In this document: piece after piece, positions 40,784 to 50,392 of the stretch
How positions within the stretch are numbered: the stretch's first letter is position 1
Layout: each line of letters opens with the position of its first letter
IMG/VR virus record: IMGVR_UViG_3300031659_000011
Coordinates: 1-52,998 of that record
DNA from: a virus
Length of the DNA: 52,998 nucleotides
Direction: 5' to 3' (one strand)
Notes under the pieces: generated by a model
Seen by the model: the letters and a program-made list of their open reading frames with translations, nothing else
Databases searched by the model: none
What the model was told of the DNA's origin: nothing
Translations under genes and position numbers: made by a program

Positions 40784-43700
40784 GATAGTAAACACCCTCT
40801 CAGTTTATGTATGGCCTTAATACGTGAGTCGATATCAGCCAGCCAATCTCTAGCGCTTAAGCCTACCACTTCGTCGGGATTTTCGCTATCAACGACCTCT
40901 ATATCGCCTAGTGGGGTCACAGTGGAACCTTCTGGGGCCACGCTAGACGCACTAAGATTATCGTCTAGGTTTGAGGCACTATCCTCCGCACTGTCGGTCT
41001 TAGCTTCAGGCGTGACTCCACCTGAGCTATCATCTAGTAAGTTAGCTAACTCAGGGTAGTGCTTTTCAATATGAGCAACTACGTCCTCGGAGTTTGTAAA
41101 CATGCCCAGTTTGCGAGTAAGGTTGTGTATCTTACTCGGCATCTGGGATATGTCTAAGTTATTTGTCTTCCCGCTTTTTATAGTCTTAAGGTTTTTGCTA
41201 AGGGGTATAAGTGAAACAATCTCTATAAATTCACTACGCAGATCATTAACATATTTAGGGGCCATAGTGGTAGGGGCACTTAGAATATCAGCTAATGAGT
41301 ACCCTATATCCGCCGCACCTTCAATCACTTTGTTAACCAGCTTGAGGGCCGCTCCCTTAATTTCAGGGTCTATAAACTCAGGGAAGTACCCTTCGTTGAG
41401 CGAGGGTAGGCTTGCTAAATCAGTTACCAACTCGGGTCCTACAGCCTCCCGCTTAGGGTACGTGGCTTCAGCCGTGGCTTCAGCGGCCTTGGATCGAGCG
41501 CTTGAAGTTTCTTCCTGCTCTTTCTTTGGTATGCGCGAGGGAGAGGAACTACCCATCAACCCGTCAAGCAACCCAAGTATGGTCATGGTGTTGGTATCGG
41601 TTGCCATCTCCGAAGGGGTGGTAGACGACGTTTTAAGACCCGCAAAATTAGCTAGGTCTGCTCTGGTTATCTCTCCACTGCTAACGGCTTCCCTTATCTC
41701 CTTCTCAGTCTTATAGACCTTACCTACGCGCTCAAACAGTTCCCGAGCGAGGACTAACCGGTTAGCCACCGCCCTCTTGGTTCCTGCCTGTTTAACTCCC
41801 GCGTCTTTTGCAAGACTCTTTAGCTCGGTGTGGGACTTGCCCCTGAGCTTGCGTCTAAACTTAGCTAGTTTAGCTTTAATTCCTTCAAGGGAAGTGGTTT
41901 CTGGCTTAGCGGTTTCCGCTGTAGTTTCCTTAGTTTTTGCCTTCTTTTCTGTTTCGCTTTGCTTCGCATTACTTTCCTCAGTTTGTGTTGGGGTCTCTGG
42001 CTTCGGTTTAGTTAGCACCCAGCCATCGTCCACAGCCCTTGATGTGTATCCATCTAGGTCCTCCCTAGACGCGTGCATATCAGCTTCTAGCTTAGTTTTA
42101 AAGGATATTCCTTTGCCTTTGTTCTTACCGCGAGATCTAGTCCCTTTAAATACCACGTCCTCTTCTGGTCCCGCCTTTTCTACTGGGGCGACCTCAGTGT
42201 CGACCACCTCTTTACTCCCTTCTACAAAAGATGCTGAGGGTATAGTGTCGCCAGCTTGAAACTTATCTGGTGATGGAGACGTAGCTACGTCATTGTCGGT
42301 CTCTGACCCTAGTTTAATTAGTCTAGATTCTTGTCTCTGTTTTAGCTTAGATACAGGTTTAGCTTTGTACAGTATAAACCCGCCGTCCTCAGGGCGTACA
42401 GAGTACCCCTCTAGATCTTTGCTACTCGCATATATGTTGGCAGCCAACGCCGTTTTGAATGGGTATTTCTTACCTGAGTTGGCCCCTTTAGTTACCTCGG
42501 TTCGATAAACCAGATCCTCGGTAGCTGGTGCCTCGGGGGTCTCCTCTGCCTTAGGTGTTGGTAGGTTTAAGGGAGGAAGTACTTTCCCCGTTTCATCTAC
42601 TTCTGTACGGGTTCCGCTAGTCGCTGTTGGGGTGGTCGACCCTGCCTGCATGTCAAGGCGCGGCGAGCCAGCTACGGTGGTAGACCCCTCATTATTTGAG
42701 GGACCATAGTCTTTCGTTTTGGTTACGCCTGTCTCTGCTATTCGCCGCTGTTCCAGCTTAGATATAGATCGCTCTAGTACCCAGCCACTACCGTCGCTTT
42801 GAACTACAGATTTAAACTTATTTACATCTATACCTTTTTGGTTAGCGTAAAGGTCCGCAGCTTGCTTCGTTTCAAAGGGCACTCCCTCGCCCTTGTTTAT
42901 ACCTCGGTTGACCTTCCTTTGGTATATAGTTTCTTTAGTAGGATCGTCTTTAAACTTAACGGCTTTAGTGGGTTTGTCAGCCCTTGACTCAGTTACCTCA
43001 CCCGAGTCGCTGTCAATCTTAGTTGATATGTCAGTTTTAACAGGCGGGATAGCTTTACCCTGAGCGTCCACATCGACGCGCTCAACGCTAGTAGCCGTTG
43101 GCTCAGTGGCTGCGGGGGTTTGTGGGGTGTTCTTTACCGCGCTAGTAAAATCTTGAGGGTCGAACTGTAGAGCTATTAGCTCCCCGTCGGTTTTGCCCTT
43201 AGCAGTCTTTTTATCGTACTTAAATATACCAGCGTCAGAGGATACGGTTACTTCCCCCTTGTCTCTTGAAATCTTAACGTCTACATCTTCGCTACTCTTA
43301 GTAGCTACTGTGTATGTAGCGGGCGCGCCTATGCTCTCAGGCTCGCTCAGTTGTACTCTACTAGGTGTAATTAAGCTGTCTGATACGTCGCTGTATTGCT
43401 CAGACTTAAGCTTGTCAGCGGCGTTCTTAGCTATCTTAGCCCTGAAGTCGGTTGACGCGTCCATCGGCGTTTTAAGGGTGAACCCACCATCGTCGCCCTT
43501 AACGGGGACTAAGTCATCCTTGAGGCCTAGCTTCTCAGCTTGCGCCACCGCTGTGCCGCGGTCGGGGAAGGGACCTAAATCGTCTTGAGTTATGTTTGGA
43601 ACGTCAGGGCCGGTTAGGTCGTTAACGCCCTGTACAACATCCTGCCAGCCTATGCCTAGTCTTTCAGGCGCAGTTCCCTCAATATTGTTGCGGAAGTCTA

Positions 43701-44976
43701 GCTTCCCTTGACTTTTAGGGTCCATAGACACAAGCACGTCATCTATGACAGCTTGGTTTTCTTCTACGCTTTTAACCTCGGGACTAATAAACTGTATAAC
43801 AGGTTCAAAACCCTTTCCGATAATACTTTCTGAGCGCATGCCTTTTTGTAGCTCATGCTTAATCTGGTCGTCTATAGAGTACTGACGCCTGCCCACCGCG
43901 CCGGCCACCGCACCTACGGTGCCACCGCCAACTGCGCCTTGCAACCCACGCTCATGGGACTCGGCTAAATATTCTTCGGGGGTATATCTATCACCTACGG
44001 CGGTACCTATAGTTTCACCGCCAAATTCAACCTGCTCTTGGAGGTACTCAGATCCGGCCTCCGCCGTAATAGATTTAGCCATGCGAAGTAGCATTGGACC
44101 GCCTTGGGTAAACGCATCTATAACGTATTTACCACCGAAGCGCTCTGAGGCTGTGATGAGTAGGGCAGTTGCTCCGCCCACTGCAACATCGCTAGCGTTA
44201 GGTTTACCTTTTCGCCCGTCCATGGACGCGCGGTTTTGTGCAATTTCCTCAGTCCTACTGGTGAGGTATACTGGGGCCGCTAAGATAGCTGCTGCCATGT
44301 CGGGCAGGGATACTAACCCAGCCTCAACGCCAAAAGCGGCTAGAGTAGTTAGTCCATCTACGAACCCTTCAGTGTTTTTAAAATCGTCCCAGCTAGTTCC
44401 TTGCTCGTACCCTAAATCTATGTCAGTCACAGCGCTCTGAGCCTTGCGGAGTATCTTACCGCCACCGTCAGCGCTGTAGTCGGCCCACTCCTTGCCGTTT
44501 AAATATGTGAACCCATCCTTTTCACTGAGCGTAAATCCGCCGAGCCCCCCTGCGAAGGTATCACTTTCTTCTATAAGGTCGCCGACAGTGTCAACCGCGC
44601 CTACTAGGTTTCCAGCTAAGGTGGTCCCTCTGTCTACGAAACCAGCTAATATATTCCCTACGCTAAACCCTTCAAACCCCGTGTTAGAGTCTAAAGGGGA
44701 TAAGTCCCCCTCAAAGTTGAAGTTGTAGTCCTTATTTGAGCTCTCAGATTCTACAAGTGCGGGGACTTGCTGCTGCTCTTGCTCTTTTTGTTGTTCCTGT
44801 TGCTTATACTCTTCAGCTAACTGGACTTGCTGGGCCTTGTACTCCTCGGCTAATAAACTCTGTTCGCGCTTGTAGGCGTCCACAGCGTCCACGGGGGCCA
44901 CGGGCTCAGGTGTCTGTTGAATGATAGGTGCTACGTCTTCTTCTTCATCGCCTTCAAAAACTAAATTGTATCTCAT
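40780..44976 (-). CDS. Large internal virion protein with repeated small domains
   Basis: 1398 residues. N-terminal Gln/Glu-rich segment (EEYKAQQVQLAEEYKQQEQQ). Around residues ~210-370 lies a Gly/Ala-rich membrane-active region (AAAILAAPVYL and GLQGAVGGGTVGAVAGAVG), typical of ejected proteins. Four copies of a ~50-residue unit follow: a G-x-N-K/S-G start, an F-K/E-T-x-x-x-A stretch and a V/Y-x-x-x-D-x-G-W/F-x-L end. A SAP-like segment lies at ~1020-1075 (SHTELKSLAKDAGVKQAGTK). The position next to the polyvalent gene supports an ejected pilot-type role. Confidence 0.7.
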   Translation of the reverse strand: MRYNLVFEGDEEEDVAPIIQQTPEPVAPVDAVDAYKREQSLLAEEYKAQQVQLAEEYKQQEQQKEQEQQQVPALVESESSNKDYNFNFEGDLSPLDSNTGFEGFSVGNILAGFVDRGTTLAGNLVGAVDTVGDLIEESDTFAGGLGGFTLSEKDGFTYLNGKEWADYSADGGGKILRKAQSAVTDIDLGYEQGTSWDDFKNTEGFVDGLTTLAAFGVEAGLVSLPDMAAAILAAPVYLTSRTEEIAQNRASMDGRKGKPNASDVAVGGATALLITASERFGGKYVIDAFTQGGPMLLRMAKSITAEAGSEYLQEQVEFGGETIGTAVGDRYTPEEYLAESHERGLQGAVGGGTVGAVAGAVGRRQYSIDDQIKHELQKGMRSESIIGKGFEPVIQFISPEVKSVEENQAVIDDVLVSMDPKSQGKLDFRNNIEGTAPERLGIGWQDVVQGVNDLTGPDVPNITQDDLGPFPDRGTAVAQAEKLGLKDDLVPVKGDDGGFTLKTPMDASTDFRAKIAKNAADKLKSEQYSDVSDSLITPSRVQLSEPESIGAPATYTVATKSSEDVDVKISRDKGEVTVSSDAGIFKYDKKTAKGKTDGELIALQFDPQDFTSAVKNTPQTPAATEPTATSVERVDVDAQGKAIPPVKTDISTKIDSDSGEVTESRADKPTKAVKFKDDPTKETIYQRKVNRGINKGEGVPFETKQAADLYANQKGIDVNKFKSVVQSDGSGWVLERSISKLEQRRIAETGVTKTKDYGPSNNEGSTTVAGSPRLDMQAGSTTPTATSGTRTEVDETGKVLPPLNLPTPKAEETPEAPATEDLVYRTEVTKGANSGKKYPFKTALAANIYASSKDLEGYSVRPEDGGFILYKAKPVSKLKQRQESRLIKLGSETDNDVATSPSPDKFQAGDTIPSASFVEGSKEVVDTEVAPVEKAGPEEDVVFKGTRSRGKNKGKGISFKTKLEADMHASREDLDGYTSRAVDDGWVLTKPKPETPTQTEESNAKQSETEKKAKTKETTAETAKPETTSLEGIKAKLAKFRRKLRGKSHTELKSLAKDAGVKQAGTKRAVANRLVLARELFERVGKVYKTEKEIREAVSSGEITRADLANFAGLKTSSTTPSEMATDTNTMTILGLLDGLMGSSSPSRIPKKEQEETSSARSKAAEATAEATYPKREAVGPELVTDLASLPSLNEGYFPEFIDPEIKGAALKLVNKVIEGAADIGYSLADILSAPTTMAPKYVNDLRSEFIEIVSLIPLSKNLKTIKSGKTNNLDISQMPSKIHNLTRKLGMFTNSEDVVAHIEKHYPELANLLDDSSGGVTPEAKTDSAEDSASNLDDNLSASSVAPEGSTVTPLGDIEVVDSENPDEVVGLSARDWLADIDSRIKAIHKLRGCLLS

Positions 44977-44988
44977 GGACGTTCCTTA

Positions 44989-46326
44989 TTATTTGTTAAA
45001 CCTGCCGTCGATAACAGCTTTACTTACTTGCTCTTCAGCGTCCTTTATGGGTAGGCCAGATTCAAGGAGGAAGCTTAGGAAACTTGCCTCTGATTTCATA
45101 GCGGTTTTAGGTACTGTAAAGCCCCCTTCATTAACTGGGGCGGGGGTGGGTACCTCCGTCTCAGCGCTGGGGACAGCGGCGTTCGTGGCGGCAACTGGGT
45201 CAGTCGGTACTCCTTTCAGCATACCCATGGTTTTTAATTTAGCCTGTCCATCGGGGCTAAGTATCTTATTTAACACACTAAAATCTGCAACACGCGTGCC
45301 CTTAGCTGCCGTAAGCTGACCGCTAATCTCCTTCACCTTAGCTACCGCTTCCTTGTATTCAGATGCCCCCCACAAGAAGTGGGTCTTTGGGGTGTCAGCT
45401 AAATCGGACTCCGCCGCTGATAGGTCCATTATGAGGGTTTCTAATGGCATAGACTTATTATCTTCTACAAGCTGATATATTTTGTTCATAAAGGTATTAG
45501 GTGTTTCGCCCGTGATATCCCTATATATAGTACCGAGCGCAACCGCCTTCGCATGGTTAGCTTTGGAGTCCTCGTCAATAAACATTGAAATATTATTAGC
45601 ACCTACAGTTGAATAGTTGTCCTTAGAGGACGTGTATACGCTTTTGTAGTCGGCTTGTAGTTGTTTCTCTTCAGCCTTCTGAGCCTCAGTGAGAACTACC
45701 CTACCTGAGAATATCTTCTTGATGTTCCCACTCTCGAGGTCTTCCCCTACGAGTATTTGTCCGGGACTTAGAACCTTAGTCTGCTTGCGTATTACTTCTA
45801 GCGCGTTCTCATGAGCTTTCTTTGCCACAGATTCATCAGAAACAACTTTAGCCTCCGCAGTATCTATTTCCTGCATGTACTTAGTTGCGTTTTCGATAGA
45901 GTTACGGTTGAACTTCAGCGTTTCGGCTATCTTATTTACGTCGGCAAGAGTTTTTGCGGCGTTTATATTCGCGGTCACTGCCGCTGAGTTTTTATCTTTT
46001 TGACCAGCTAATAGCAGTAGGGCTGCGTCTTTAGCTGCTTTTACCGCGTCCTCTCCGAGCTGTATCTCCTGCATGTATCTGTCTGAATCCCTGACAACCT
46101 CACGGTTGTGACTTACTGTTGCGGCTGCTACCGAGTTCTCATTGGTGCGCTTATCAGAATCTATTTTCCACTGATTTAGCCTTACATCTCTTTTATTCTG
46201 CGCGATAGCCAGCCTCTCTTCAGCGGCTATTAGCTTAGCTTCTTCGCTGTTTTCTTTGTCAACCTCAATGTACTGATCAGCGGCGCCCTTGACTCCGCCG
46301 GCTAATGCCATTCCTAGCATACCCAT
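44989..46326 (-). CDS. Coiled-coil internal virion protein
   Basis: 445 residues. The first ~230 residues are almost all charged and helical with repeated YMQEIQLGEDAVKAAKDAA- and YMQEIDTAEAKVVSDESVAK-like units, predicted as long coiled coil. A short Gly/Ala start (MGMLGMALAGGVKGA) could insert in a membrane. Overlaps the upstream gene by TAATG. Likely part of the ejected or internal core, as in T7-like cores, but without a named family. Confidence 0.6.
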   Translation of the reverse strand: MGMLGMALAGGVKGAADQYIEVDKENSEEAKLIAAEERLAIAQNKRDVRLNQWKIDSDKRTNENSVAAATVSHNREVVRDSDRYMQEIQLGEDAVKAAKDAALLLLAGQKDKNSAAVTANINAAKTLADVNKIAETLKFNRNSIENATKYMQEIDTAEAKVVSDESVAKKAHENALEVIRKQTKVLSPGQILVGEDLESGNIKKIFSGRVVLTEAQKAEEKQLQADYKSVYTSSKDNYSTVGANNISMFIDEDSKANHAKAVALGTIYRDITGETPNTFMNKIYQLVEDNKSMPLETLIMDLSAAESDLADTPKTHFLWGASEYKEAVAKVKEISGQLTAAKGTRVADFSVLNKILSPDGQAKLKTMGMLKGVPTDPVAATNAAVPSAETEVPTPAPVNEGGFTVPKTAMKSEASFLSFLLESGLPIKDAEEQVSKAVIDGRFNK

Positions 46327-47009
46327 TAGACTACTCCCCCTGAAAGCATACCTTGAGAAGGCTGGCCCTGCATGGGTTGGCCCTGCATGGGTTGGCCCTG
46401 CATAGACTGAGTGGGTTGAACCTCTTGTCTCGGGGGTGGTGAACCGGCCATAGGACCAGCTAAGGCCTTCATGCCCTCTGTCACCTCAGCCATAATCTCG
46501 GGGGTAGCAATATGCGGATGAGACTTGGCGTACATATCCATAGTTGCCCCGAGAGCTTTAGATACGTGGTCTTGACTCATGCCTTCAATAGACTCACTAG
46601 TAAGCACATCTTCAATGAGCATACTGAATAGTTCCATGCCTACCTTTGTTATTACTAAGGGGTCTATGGCGCCTTGGTTCTCTGTCTCTAACTCTTTGAT
46701 TACAGTGTTGATGGCTGTAGCTACTGACTTATCGAATTTATCAAGACCGTTAGCTTCAAACATATTCATCAAGCTATCAAACCTTTCGTCGTATAGGAGC
46801 TTAACACCCTTCTTTATGAGCTCTTGCTCCTCGGGGGTGCCAGAATCCGTGGGTAGAGGTGCGTCTAATCCCCCTCCAGCCATACCTGCCAGCTGTCCTT
46901 CGACCGTAGAGGGCTCCCCCTCAGGCATAACCATACTTGGATCTACAGTCAAGGGGGAGGTGCTTCCTTCCCCTTCTTCGGGTAACATTCTGTCGTCTAA
47001 CATACCCAT
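46326..47009 (-). CDS. Virion-region protein with QPMQG repeats
   Basis: 227 residues (MGMLDDRMLPEEGEGSTSPL). Acidic/Pro-rich N-terminal ~55 residues, a helical core (residues ~65-190, with KKGVKLLYDERFDSLMNMFE), and a C-terminal tail of QGQPMQGQPMQGQP repeats. The repeats come from a tandem 15-bp DNA unit near 46366-46400. Likely a virion or assembly protein by position. Confidence 0.6.
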   Translation of the reverse strand: MGMLDDRMLPEEGEGSTSPLTVDPSMVMPEGEPSTVEGQLAGMAGGGLDAPLPTDSGTPEEQELIKKGVKLLYDERFDSLMNMFEANGLDKFDKSVATAINTVIKELETENQGAIDPLVITKVGMELFSMLIEDVLTSESIEGMSQDHVSKALGATMDMYAKSHPHIATPEIMAEVTEGMKALAGPMAGSPPPRQEVQPTQSMQGQPMQGQPMQGQPSQGMLSGGVV

Positions 47010-47012
47010 TAT

Positions 47013-47774
47013 CTATCTCCTATTAGGGTTAAACTGAGGGCTAGAGAGCATGCGAACCCCTCCCGTCCTAGGGTTAAAACCTCTCCACCTAGCCCTAGCG
47101 GCTTCGGCTTCGGCCTCTTTAGCCTCTTGTACTTTCTGAGCGGCGGAGCCCGTCATGTAACCATCGGCTAATCCTGATGCAGCCCCTGCGGCCACTCGCT
47201 TCATTCCGTCGCCGTCGAAGAAATCTTTCACACCGTCAAACATACCTGTATCTTTTGTAAGAGGGTCAACAGTCAAGTCCCCACCCGTCCTGTTTAATGA
47301 CAGGTCAGCAGCTTTTATAGTATCTAAGCTAGCACCCGCGGTTTCGTTTAGGCCAGCGACATCGACGCCCCCAGAAGCAACAGAGGAGGGGTCTGCCACA
47401 CCGCCGTAGTCTATAGGATCACCTGCGTGCATTGACCCTAAGTTAGACGTAGACGAACCCAGACCTCTGGTTATATTATTTGTCACGGGCGCCGATCTCC
47501 CTAGCCCAAGGTGGTCGGGCATACTGGACACGGGGGTGGGGCTGGTAACGCTGGGGGATATGCTCCCCCCTACATCCGCGGTTGTTGTAGGGGCCACCGT
47601 CGTCGTCGAGGCGCTGGCCGTCATAGACGCTTGCACCTGATAGCCGGCGTACATGCCCGCAGCCACGCCTAACATGTTGGCTATCTTAGGGTCTACACCT
47701 AAGGCCTCCGCAATCTTAGGGACAATTTTTGCCACTACCATTGAAACTACTACTTGTGCAACGTATGCTGCCAT
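47013..47774 (-). CDS. Virion-region protein with hydrophobic N-terminus
   Basis: 253 residues. The N-terminal ~50 residues are hydrophobic/helical (VVVSMVVAKIVPKIAEALGV, then MLGVAAGMYAGYQVQ), followed by a long Ser/Thr/Gly-rich region. Near the end come AAGAASGLADGYMTGSAAQK, an Ala/Glu helix and a basic tail (NPRTGGVRMLSSPQFNPNRR). Same style as internal virion proteins next to polyvalent genes. No enzymatic motif. Confidence 0.6.
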   Translation of the reverse strand: MAAYVAQVVVSMVVAKIVPKIAEALGVDPKIANMLGVAAGMYAGYQVQASMTASASTTTVAPTTTADVGGSISPSVTSPTPVSSMPDHLGLGRSAPVTNNITRGLGSSTSNLGSMHAGDPIDYGGVADPSSVASGGVDVAGLNETAGASLDTIKAADLSLNRTGGDLTVDPLTKDTGMFDGVKDFFDGDGMKRVAAGAASGLADGYMTGSAAQKVQEAKEAEAEAARARWRGFNPRTGGVRMLSSPQFNPNRR

Positions 47775-47776
47775 GA

Positions 47777-48202
47777 CTACTGTACCTCTATGTAATTTAA
47801 GCCTTGTGGCTTTAAGCCTATCTTGGTAAGGAGTTTACCGTATCTGTCCCCTTTTGAGAAATCAGTTAGCTGTATAACTTGAGCACCGTTCTCCTTGGAC
47901 CACCTAATAAAATCTTCTACTAACAATTTGGTGCCGCCTTTAGCGTACATAAGTATATCCGATGCGCACATGACCCCAACATAATTTTCGGCAATTATCC
48001 CGCACATACCACCTAACATAACCCCGTCCCTGACTGCCAGTTTGGCATAGCCCTTGTCAAAGGCCATCATAGTCACTGCGGTCCTGTGGGCCTTAGACTC
48101 ATCAAAAGGTAAGTCTTTAAATATAGACTCAGCGTGCACGTACCTAATGAGAGCCATAATGGCGGGCATGTCGGCATGGGTTGCGTCTTGGATAGTTATC
48201 AT
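47777..48202 (-). CDS. GNAT-like acetyltransferase
   Basis: 141 residues. N-terminal HADMPAIMALIRYVHAESIF resembles GNAT alpha1/alpha2; GVMLGGMCGIIAENYVGVMC fits beta2-beta4; MYAKGGTKLLVEDFIRWSKE is the region where the acetyl-CoA loop and alpha3 lie; IGLKPQGLNYIEVQ is the terminal beta. The canonical Q/R-x-x-G-x-G/A motif is degenerate (KGGTKLL). Such GNATs are frequent in podovirus structural blocks. The substrate is unknown. Confidence 0.7.
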   Translation of the reverse strand: MITIQDATHADMPAIMALIRYVHAESIFKDLPFDESKAHRTAVTMMAFDKGYAKLAVRDGVMLGGMCGIIAENYVGVMCASDILMYAKGGTKLLVEDFIRWSKENGAQVIQLTDFSKGDRYGKLLTKIGLKPQGLNYIEVQ

Positions 48203-48206
48203 TTAG

Positions 48207-50294
48207 TTATCCTACTGCCACCATATCCTCAGCTAAACTGTCGCTATATAAGGGTAGGTCATCTTGGTTATTAGCCGCGTTTACTTGTGCGGCTTTCCCG
48301 TTCAGGATTTCAAGCATCTCATCCCACGTTTCCTTAACATATGGCTTAGTGTGTATGGGGTGGTCAGAATCAAAAACTGCATCATCGCTGAATACTTCAC
48401 CATTAACGCCGTACAGACGATGGTTAGTGGTATCCATAGTGTAGTAAGTATCAAAAGGATCAACTAGCTCGGATCGGTCTGCTTCAAATACATACTTCCA
48501 AGTTCCGTCCTCTAAGACAAAATGCTCGTCTGTCATAATGGTGCCGTTGTAGTTATAAAAGTCTCTGCTACTTAGACCCGTTCTAGTTTTCAGAACCGTA
48601 CCCCCCTGCACCTTATCACCAACCTTAATATCTTCGACTACTTTGTAGGCGCCATCGGCCATGCAGAATAGAGTGCCTTTAGCAAAACAGCCTGAGCCAT
48701 CTCCGCCACCGACTCCACCACTGCCACCACGACCACCACCATAGTTGCCACCGCCTCCATTATCGTCTCCACCTCCATTATATCCGCCGCCCTCTCCATC
48801 TCCGCCGCCGCTATCACCGCCACCGCCCCCATTAGATGGAGGCGGTGGCGGAGGCGCAGGTGTGGGGTCCCCAGCTTCAGGGGGTCTAGGAGTAATATCC
48901 GTTCCGTTGCTAAACTCAAAAGTAGCGTTAGCTGAATATAACAGTGTAGCTATCATCTTAGACGCTACTTCAGGGTCGTCGCTGTTGGCTATGATAGTCC
49001 CCATATCAGCATACAGCTGCATAACTATATTGCCGTTTATTGAGTCCATGTTCCTGTCGCTAGCCCACTTAGCCTCTAAAGCTGCCACTTCTGCGGCTAG
49101 CTGAGAGTCCATACGCATTAACTGCGCATCTAAGTCGGCTTGGTAAGCCCCAAATTCTTGGTCGTTCATGGCCCCAGCGTATAGCTTAGCGGCGTTATTT
49201 TCAGCTTCTGCATTGAACTTATTAGTCGCGTTTATTTCCGACGCGTTAAAAGCTGCAGTGTCATTTTCTTCTGTAACATTAAACTTGTTAATGTCTGTTT
49301 CAGTATTGATATTGAACTGGTCAGTAGCGTTACCCTCACCAGCATTAAACTTATTCGTGTCAGTTAAAAGACCCGCGTTAAACTTACTGGTGTCTTGGTT
49401 AGCTAATGCGTTAACTCTGTCGGCTTCGTTAGTATATCCTAAGTTAGCTAAATCCATCTCAGCTATCATCTGCGCGTCTTGCTGCGCGATAGGTAGAGAG
49501 GCGTCGATAGCCGCACCATGTGCTGCGCCTACCGCCATACTTGAGTTAAGCATTCCCCTAGCGTTCGACTGCTGGTTAGCTGCGGCCTGAGCCCGTTGCA
49601 TATAAGCGCTGTCGGAGCTTAGCAGCCCCGTCATGCGGTCTTCAACGGTGCTAGATACGTTCCCTTGGGAGGCATCATATCCCGCGTACTCCGATACCCC
49701 TGCCTCCGCGGTGTTGACTTCTGCCGTGCTCGCGGGGTTTACCTGACCAGCTTCAACAGTCTGAGCAGGGGCTGAGGTTGTAACCTCAGCTTTAGTGGCG
49801 CTGGGGGCCTTGACTTGTACGCTTCCTGCATCTAGCTTTGGCACCTCGTACCTATTGCCACCACCTGAGTCAGGTGGGGGAGGCGCGGGTGGGGTGTCTG
49901 CTGGTCCGCTATCATATACAGGTCCCCAAGTGTAGGGCGGGTGACCTAAATCATTCCTAGGGATAGCCGGCATAGGATAACCCTTGCTAGGAGTAGCCGG
50001 CATAGGATAACTCTTAGGAGGATTATGGGGCAAAGGATAATTCTTATGGGGCATCTCACGGGGAGGTGGCGAAGGCCTCCCTACCGTGAACTCGTTAGTA
50101 AAGGTGGGGGCCTTAGGTTTAGCCGCCCGAACTGGCGCTGGAGCGGGAGCCGCAACAGCCTTAGGGGGCGATACGGGCGCATGTCTAGTCTTCTGAGATG
50201 GGCCCAATGGGCGCCCGTCCGGACTTTGGCGTCTCCCGTTACTGTTGCGGGGCGGCGACGGGGCTGCGTATGTTTCTTTAGGATGTCTAGGCAT
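48207..50294 (-). CDS. Virion protein with C-terminal Hint domain
   Basis: 695 residues. Residues 1-150 are Pro-rich and basic. Residues ~300-370 hold repeats of a NKFN/DTNKFNAG type (phage stalk-like). A Pro then Gly-rich linker spans ~480-535. From Cys536 the protein carries a Hint (Hedgehog/intein) module: GCFAKGTLFCMADGAYKVVE, IKVGDKVQGG, NGTIMTDEHFVLEDGTWKYV (the TxxH block) and MDTTNHRLYGVNGEVFSDD. Cys at the junction allows N-S acyl shift and autocleavage. About 100 residues between the block motifs fits Hint folds. Role in the virion is inference. Confidence 0.8.
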   Translation of the reverse strand: MPRHPKETYAAPSPPRNSNGRRQSPDGRPLGPSQKTRHAPVSPPKAVAAPAPAPVRAAKPKAPTFTNEFTVGRPSPPPREMPHKNYPLPHNPPKSYPMPATPSKGYPMPAIPRNDLGHPPYTWGPVYDSGPADTPPAPPPPDSGGGNRYEVPKLDAGSVQVKAPSATKAEVTTSAPAQTVEAGQVNPASTAEVNTAEAGVSEYAGYDASQGNVSSTVEDRMTGLLSSDSAYMQRAQAAANQQSNARGMLNSSMAVGAAHGAAIDASLPIAQQDAQMIAEMDLANLGYTNEADRVNALANQDTSKFNAGLLTDTNKFNAGEGNATDQFNINTETDINKFNVTEENDTAAFNASEINATNKFNAEAENNAAKLYAGAMNDQEFGAYQADLDAQLMRMDSQLAAEVAALEAKWASDRNMDSINGNIVMQLYADMGTIIANSDDPEVASKMIATLLYSANATFEFSNGTDITPRPPEAGDPTPAPPPPPPSNGGGGGDSGGGDGEGGGYNGGGDDNGGGGNYGGGRGGSGGVGGGDGSGCFAKGTLFCMADGAYKVVEDIKVGDKVQGGTVLKTRTGLSSRDFYNYNGTIMTDEHFVLEDGTWKYVFEADRSELVDPFDTYYTMDTTNHRLYGVNGEVFSDDAVFDSDHPIHTKPYVKETWDEMLEILNGKAAQVNAANNQDDLPLYSDSLAEDMVAVG

Positions 50295-50392
50295 TATATG
50301 TCTCCCACACCACTAGGTGCGTGTTGATCAAGCAGCTGCGCATGGCTAGCTACTGTTGTTGTATGCTTTAAAAAGATGTTAACTTCTTTCAT
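50294..50392 (-). CDS. 32-residue peptide between HNH and Hint genes
   Basis: MKEVNIFLKHTTTVASHAQL then LDQHAPSGVGDI. The ATG overlaps the upstream stop (ATGA) and the TAA overlaps the next ATG (TAATG), so it is tightly coupled on both sides. No family recognised. Confidence 0.4.
   Translation of the reverse strand: MKEVNIFLKHTTTVASHAQLLDQHAPSGVGDI

Noticed and set aside
48745-49104. Pro-rich plus-strand frame opposite the Gly-rich linker of the Hint protein
   Set aside because: Antisense shadow of a Gly-rich repeat (GGX read as Pro codons), with no ribosome site.
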